The notes beneath the pieces were generated by a model that saw nothing but the letters and a program-made list of their open reading frames with translations, did not search any database and was not told the DNA's origin. Shown piece by piece: positions 60,362 to 64,000 of a stretch of DNA of 64,000 nt. A program made the translations under genes and the position numbers. Origin of the DNA: an uncultured delta proteobacterium (GTDB lineage: Bacteria; Desulfobacterota; Desulfovibrionia; Desulfovibrionales; Desulfovibrionaceae). Location of the stretch: contig CAILNX010000032.1 of the NCBI GenBank assembly GCA_903835685.1, forward strand, positions 1 through 64,000, written 5' to 3'. How positions within the stretch are numbered: position 1 is the stretch's first letter; each line of letters starts with the position of its first letter.

Positions 60362-61852
60362 ATGAACTATTCGAGGATGCAGGCCGATGTCCTGGTGCTG
60401 GGCGCGGGCCTGGCCGGAATGCGGGCGGCCTGGGCTGCGGCCCAGGCCGGGCCTGGGCTTTCCGTGGTCCTGGTCTCGGCCCAGGCCGGTCCTTCGGGCT
60501 CCTCTTTCGCCAATCCCAACAACATGCTGGGCATGCAGGTCCCGCGCACGGACCAGGAGACCGAATCCCTGGTCCGGGAGGTCCAGGATTTGGCCCGGCC
60601 GGGCCGGGTCGATCCACGACTGGTGGATATCCTGGCCCGGGAGGCCCGGGACCGGTATGAGGACCTGCGCGGCCTGGGGCTGCGCTTCAAGGGCGACGGC
60701 CAGGGCGTGGTCCAGCGCCAGGCCGGATGTTTCTGCCCGGATCAGGCCGGGGCCGTGATCTTCACCCATCTGGCCCAGGCCCATGCGGCCTTTTCCGCCC
60801 GGGTCCAGGACCTGGGCGTGCGCCAACTGCCCGGCCTGCGGGTGCGCGAACTGGTTCCGGGCCGGGGAAACGGGGTTTCCGTGGCCGGGGCCTGGCTGGA
60901 GAGCCGAAGCGACCGCTCCCTGGTCCTGGCCCGGGCCAAGGCCGTGGTCCTGGCCCTGGGCGGCCCGGCCCCGTTGTTCTCCTTCAATCTGTGCCGGGGC
61001 CAGGGCCAGGCCTGGGGGGATTCCTACGCCATCCTGGAGGCGGCCGGGGCTCGGCTCATCAATGCCGGGTATCTTCAGTTCTTGTGGGGCGAGACGGTCA
61101 GCGGGGCCTTCTGGTCCCTGGACGAACTGGGCCGTGCCGGGGTCCTGGTGCGCACGCCCGACGGACGGTCGCGCAAGGTCCGGGACCTCCTGGACAAGAC
61201 CGAGTTCGAACGCCTGGCCTCCCTGGCCGAGGCCCGGCGGCAGCACTGCCCGGCGGCTTACGACCGTCCCGACGCGGACCTGGATCGCTTTGCGGCCGGG
61301 CTGCTGGATTCTCGGGGGGTGCTCAAGGTGCGCGACCCGGAGGGGGTCTGGCGCGCCGTGGCCCCTCTGGCCCATGCTGGAAACGGCGGGGCCAGGGTGG
61401 ACGAATGGGGCCGCACGGGGGTGGACGGACTGTATGCTTGCGGGGAGTGCGCCTCGGGCATGCACGGGGCCAACCGGGTGGGCGGGGCCATGGTCCTGGC
61501 CACCCAGGTGTTCGGACGGCGGGCCGGGGAAGAGGCCGCGCGCCGGGCCATGGGCCGCGCCCTGCCCCTGGTGGGCCGGGTCTGGCCGGAAAGTGTGCTC
61601 GGAGAAAGAGGGCGGGAGGATGCCGGGGATTTCCTGCGCTTGGCCTGGCTCAAGGAGAACATGCAGCGCCACGCCGTGCTCGGCGGACGCCCGGGGCTTT
61701 CAGGATTTCACGCCCGCCTGGCCGAGATCCAGGGCCTGGGCGGGCCGGATTTCGACCTGGCCCTGCGCTCGGCCCGGGCCGTGACCTCGGCCCTGGTTCA
61801 GGAGGCCGCGCGCCCGGCCAGGACCTGTTCCTCGATCACGGCTGCGGCCTGA
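60362..61852 (+). CDS. FAD-dependent oxidoreductase (aspartate oxidase/fumarate reductase-like)
   Basis: The 496-residue flavoprotein belongs to the fumarate reductase/L-aspartate oxidase group. It has the N-terminal dinucleotide fold ADVLVLGAGLAGMRAAWAA (about residue 7), a Ser/Asn-rich SGSSFANPNNMLGMQ loop where FAD binds, and the C-terminal GVDGLYACGECASGMHGANR signature. The GECASGMHGANRVGG stretch is typical for NadB and SdhA. A catalytic Arg pair is not obvious. No Fe-S partner gene adjoins it. ATG 60362 follows GGAG; the longer frame to 60335 is not supported. Its 3' end overlaps gmhB by 55 bases in the opposite direction. Confidence 0.75.
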   Translation: MNYSRMQADVLVLGAGLAGMRAAWAAAQAGPGLSVVLVSAQAGPSGSSFANPNNMLGMQVPRTDQETESLVREVQDLARPGRVDPRLVDILAREARDRYEDLRGLGLRFKGDGQGVVQRQAGCFCPDQAGAVIFTHLAQAHAAFSARVQDLGVRQLPGLRVRELVPGRGNGVSVAGAWLESRSDRSLVLARAKAVVLALGGPAPLFSFNLCRGQGQAWGDSYAILEAAGARLINAGYLQFLWGETVSGAFWSLDELGRAGVLVRTPDGRSRKVRDLLDKTEFERLASLAEARRQHCPAAYDRPDADLDRFAAGLLDSRGVLKVRDPEGVWRAVAPLAHAGNGGARVDEWGRTGVDGLYACGECASGMHGANRVGGAMVLATQVFGRRAGEEAARRAMGRALPLVGRVWPESVLGERGREDAGDFLRLAWLKENMQRHAVLGGRPGLSGFHARLAEIQGLGGPDFDLALRSARAVTSALVQEAARPARTCSSITAAA

Positions 61853-62361
61853 ACCAGGTCGTCCACGACCCAGTCGGCCAGGTCCTTGCAGATCGCTTCC
61901 TGATCCGCGCCCTTGCCCGTGCGCACCAGGATGGTCCGCGCGCCCACGTTTTTCCCCAGCTCCACATCGCAGAGCTTGTCCCCGATGACCACGCAGTCCT
62001 TGGGGTCGAACTCCAGGTCCCGCGATGCCCAGGCGATCATGCGCGTCTCGGGCTTGCGGCAGGAGCACTCCTCTTCTGGCGTGTGCGGGCAGTAGTAGAT
62101 GGCCTCGAAGCGCACCCCGTGCGGAGCCAGCAGGGCGGCCAGGCGCTCGTGCATGGCTTCCACCGTGGGGTGGTCGAAGTACCCCCGGTTCACCCCGGAC
62201 TGGTTGGTGATGAGCACCAGCTTGCAGCCCAGTTCGGTCAGGCGCTTCAGGCCCTGGGCCGCGCCCGGGAGCAGCTCCACGCCCTCGGGATCGGCCAAAT
62301 AATGCTTGTCGTAAATGACCGTGCCGTCGCGGTCCAGAAGCACGAAGAGGGGGGCGGACAT
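61798..62361 (-). CDS. gmhB: D-glycero-D-manno-heptose 1,7-bisphosphate phosphatase
   Basis: GmhB removes the C7 phosphate in LPS heptose synthesis. The 187-residue HAD phosphatase has FVLLDRDGTVIYDK with the two catalytic Asp, ITNQSGVNRGYF, a four-residue zinc site in CPHTPEEECSCRKP, and VIGDKLCDVELGKNVG. ATG 62361 follows GGAGA. It overlaps the 3' end of the flavoprotein gene by 55 bases. Together with waaA and kdsB this supports a full LPS inner core. Confidence 0.92.
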   Translation of the reverse strand: MSAPLFVLLDRDGTVIYDKHYLADPEGVELLPGAAQGLKRLTELGCKLVLITNQSGVNRGYFDHPTVEAMHERLAALLAPHGVRFEAIYYCPHTPEEECSCRKPETRMIAWASRDLEFDPKDCVVIGDKLCDVELGKNVGARTILVRTGKGADQEAICKDLADWVVDDLVQAAAVIEEQVLAGRAAS

Positions 62362-62405
62362 GGGTTCTCCTTGGTTCGCGGGCTGCTCCGACTCAGCAGT
62401 ATCTT

Positions 62406-62448
62406 GCGCGAGCGCGTAACGCGGAAAAAGAATCGTTGTTTTCAATCT
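62406..62448. repeat. AT-rich interspersed repeat, diverged copy with GCGAGCGCGTAA arm
   Basis: GCGAGCGCGTAA at 62408-62419 is identical to 30569-30580, and a GAAAAAGAATCGTTGTTTTC part follows. It lies about 50-90 bases upstream of the gmhB start. Confidence 0.45.
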
Positions 62449-62525
62449 GGACCGAGCCTGCGCCAAGAAGGCCTCGGGTCAAGTCCCCGCATTCCCTTGG
62501 CCGGATGGCGACAGGCGGTGCTGCA

Positions 62526-62560
62526 ACACGAAGAAAATATTATTTTATTCTCTTCTTCCG
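62526..62560. repeat. AT-rich interspersed repeat, diverged copy
   Basis: ACGAAGAAAATATTATTTTA followed by TTCTCTTCTTCCG matches the arrangement of the family, sharing CTTCTTCCG with the copy at 22496. It lies just after the dedA stop. Confidence 0.45.
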
Positions 62561-62581
62561 GGTATTTTCGTGGACGCGACA

Positions 62582-63241
62582 CTAGGCCTTCTTCTGGTCC
62601 GGGGCGGTAAGCTTGCGCTGGCGCAGATACTCGATGACCCCGGGCAGGACGGACAGGACGATGATGGCGTAGATGACCAGGGTGAAATTCTTTTTCACGA
62701 AGGGCAGATTGCCGAAGGCCAGGCCCAGGCCGGACAGGGACCCCACCCAGAACAGCCCGCCGAACACGCTGTAGGTGATGAACCGGGCGTAGCGCATGCG
62801 GCCGATCCCGGCCACGAAGGGCGCGAAGGTGCGGATCACCGGCACGAAACGGGCGATGATGATGGTCTTTCCCCCGTGATGCTCGTAGAACTGCTGGGCT
62901 CGGAACAGATAACCCTTGTTCAGCAGGCGGCTGGTCTCCCGGGTGAACACGGCCGGGCCGACCCGGCGTCCGATCCAGTAGTTCAGGGTGTCCCCGGTCA
63001 CGGCCGAGGCGCTGAGCAGAAGGACAATCCAGCCGATGTCCAGGTATCCGGCCCCGCACATGGCCCCGATGGTGAAGAGCAGGGAGTCCCCGGGCAGAAA
63101 CGGGGTGATCACCAGCCCGGTCTCGCAGAAGATGATCAGGCACAGGATGAGGTAGGTCCACAGGCCGTAGTGGGTGACCATGGCGTTCAAGTATTTGTCG
63201 ATGTGCAGGAGAAAATCGACGCAGGTGAGCAGGATGTCCAT
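62582..63241 (-). CDS. DedA-family membrane protein
   Basis: The 219-residue inner-membrane protein is of the DedA/SNARE-associated (VTT) family, which contributes to undecaprenyl-phosphate or lipid flipping and envelope integrity. It shows the family motifs FCETGLVITPFLPGDSLLFT, GDTLNYWIGRRVG and the amphipathic FVPVIRTFAPFVAGIGRM. Five or six hydrophobic segments are visible. ATG 63241 follows GGAG. The longer frame upstream to 63559 overlaps the divergent cytochrome leader and is rejected. Confidence 0.93.
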   Translation of the reverse strand: MDILLTCVDFLLHIDKYLNAMVTHYGLWTYLILCLIIFCETGLVITPFLPGDSLLFTIGAMCGAGYLDIGWIVLLLSASAVTGDTLNYWIGRRVGPAVFTRETSRLLNKGYLFRAQQFYEHHGGKTIIIARFVPVIRTFAPFVAGIGRMRYARFITYSVFGGLFWVGSLSGLGLAFGNLPFVKKNFTLVIYAIIVLSVLPGVIEYLRQRKLTAPDQKKA

Positions 63242-63440
63242 GGGCGCTCCGGGCAGGCGGCTCCCGTTTCCTGGCCGAAAGGCCGCGCGGGGCACTACCT
63301 CATACGTCAAAGCGGCCGCAAGGACAAGATTGGCCCGGCCCCAGGCCCGGGATGGAATATCCCAGCGGAAAGACCGGTCAGGCATCTTTTCAGACGGCGT
63401 CAGGTGCGCTAAGGAATCCGAAACCCTTAAGGAGATGCAT

Positions 63441-63737
63441 ATGAAACATTTCGCTCTTGCCCTGGCCGCCGCCCTTCTGGCTGCTGGCCTGTTGACCCCG
63501 CCCCTTCTGGCCCAGGCCCAGACCATCGACGCCGGGGCCGTGGTCAAGGAGCGCTGCACGGTCTGTCACGACACCAAGCGCATCTGCCGCATGCTCGGCG
63601 CGCGTGACCGGCAGGGCTGGTTCGAAACCGCCACCCGCATGGTCAAGAACGGGGCCAGGGTCAATCCGGCCGAGGTGGAGGCCGTGGCCAGTCATCTGGC
63701 CAAGCTGCCCAAGGGCGACCCCAGTCTCTGCAAATAG
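63441..63737 (+). CDS. Monoheme c-type cytochrome
   Basis: The 98-residue protein has a Sec signal peptide (about 1-28, ending AQA) and one heme-binding motif CTVCH (about residue 41). A conserved WFETATRMVKNGARV segment probably carries the Met ligand, and a VASHLAKL helix follows. It is therefore a small periplasmic electron carrier of the cytochrome c553 size class, although the sequence is closer to single heme domains of larger dehydrogenases. ATG 63441 has AAGGAG six bases upstream; ATG 63435 would abut that site. Confidence 0.85.
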   Translation: MKHFALALAAALLAAGLLTPPLLAQAQTIDAGAVVKERCTVCHDTKRICRMLGARDRQGWFETATRMVKNGARVNPAEVEAVASHLAKLPKGDPSLCK

Positions 63738-63789
63738 GCCCGGCGCGAAAAGGCCCTGTGCCGGGGTCTGCGCCAAGGGGGAGAAGGCC

Positions 63790-64000
63790 ATGAACCAGGT
63801 TCTGGTGTACATGACCGCCGAGAGCGTGGACCAGGCTCGCCGCCTGGGCCGGACCCTGGTGGAGCGCCGCCTGGCGGCCTGCGTGAACATCCTGCCGGAC
63901 ATGCAGTCCCTGTACTGGTGGGACGGGGCCGTGCAGGAAGGACAGGAGGCCGTGCTGGTGGCCAAGACCCGCGAGGACCTGGCCCCGGCCCTGACCGAGG
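63790..64000 (+). CDS. cutA: CutA1 divalent-ion tolerance protein (partial)
   Basis: The first 70 residues are visible; the gene continues off the window. MNQVLVYMTAESVDQARRL, RRLAACVNILPDMQSLYWWDGAV and AVLVAKTREDLAP match the small trimeric CutA family, linked to copper tolerance. The ATG is preceded by GGGGGAGAAGG. It lies 52 bases after the cytochrome gene and may be cotranscribed. Confidence 0.93.
   Translation, partial: MNQVLVYMTAESVDQARRLGRTLVERRLAACVNILPDMQSLYWWDGAVQEGQEAVLVAKTREDLAPALTE

Overview
The window looks like chromosomal DNA from a sulfate-reducing member of the Desulfovibrionaceae (Desulfobacterota). Most of it is GC-rich and tightly packed. The diagnostic genes are dsrC, a perR-rubrerythrin-desulfoferrodoxin-rubredoxin-ROO cluster, a flavoredoxin, a cobA-hemD fusion, a giant FAD/Fe-S lactate-dehydrogenase-like protein, and a hopanoid operon. 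The genus assignment is inferred from gene content only.

Left edge (1-4.5 kb): an AT-rich accessory island. It opens with the end of an apparent IS200/IS605 element that has cut a Schlafen/AlbA_2-type gene on the minus strand. Next comes a compact integrated replicon: a ribbon-helix-helix protein, a rolling-circle-type Rep, an excisionase-like HTH protein and a tyrosine integrase. Between the RHH and rep genes lies a complete minus-strand transcription unit (TTGACA, 17 nt, TATCTA, then an intrinsic terminator) predicted to make a counter-transcribed RNA of about 80 nt. The rep ribosome binding site is also flanked by two copies of an anti-Shine-Dalgarno direct repeat. This arrangement recalls copG-ctRNA-repB plasmids, but here it sits beside an integrase, directly upstream of ettA. 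It is the most interesting system in the window.

4.5-30.5 kb: housekeeping and metabolism. ettA, corA, flavoredoxin, a small GT2 glycosyltransferase, a tautomerase and a cupin come first. A minus-strand group follows: an ATP-grasp enzyme, a glycosyltransferase and the FAD/Fe-S oxidoreductase. Then ilvE; the recombination/replication operon dnaX-ybaB-recR; trpB2; purN; cobA-hemD; valS; a RelBE-like toxin-antitoxin pair; and an M16C peptidase.

30.8-37.3 kb: an RsbW-like kinase and STAS pair with a CgeB-like glycosyltransferase, the oxidative-stress cluster perR-rbr-dfx-rub-roo, and an orphan exosortase-like membrane protein.

37.3-51.1 kb: an NtrC-type regulator with a hybrid histidine kinase, then a hopanoid cluster (shc, hpnN, a PhnD-like periplasmic protein, a TPR lipoprotein, hpnH) running directly into serB.

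51.2-64 kb: a compact minus-strand operon (HD protein, ddl, waaA, kdsB, carA, TPR protein) linking envelope and pyrimidine/arginine precursor synthesis; dsrC between a candidate promoter and a perfect palindromic terminator; pstB-phoU with an AMIN-domain protein; an aspartate-oxidase-like flavoprotein; gmhB; a DedA protein; a monoheme cytochrome; and the start of cutA.

An AT-rich palindromic repeat recurs in intergenic regions. Two copies share 30 of 31 bases although 27 kb apart, and several more diverged relatives are present. No tRNA, rRNA or CRISPR array was seen.
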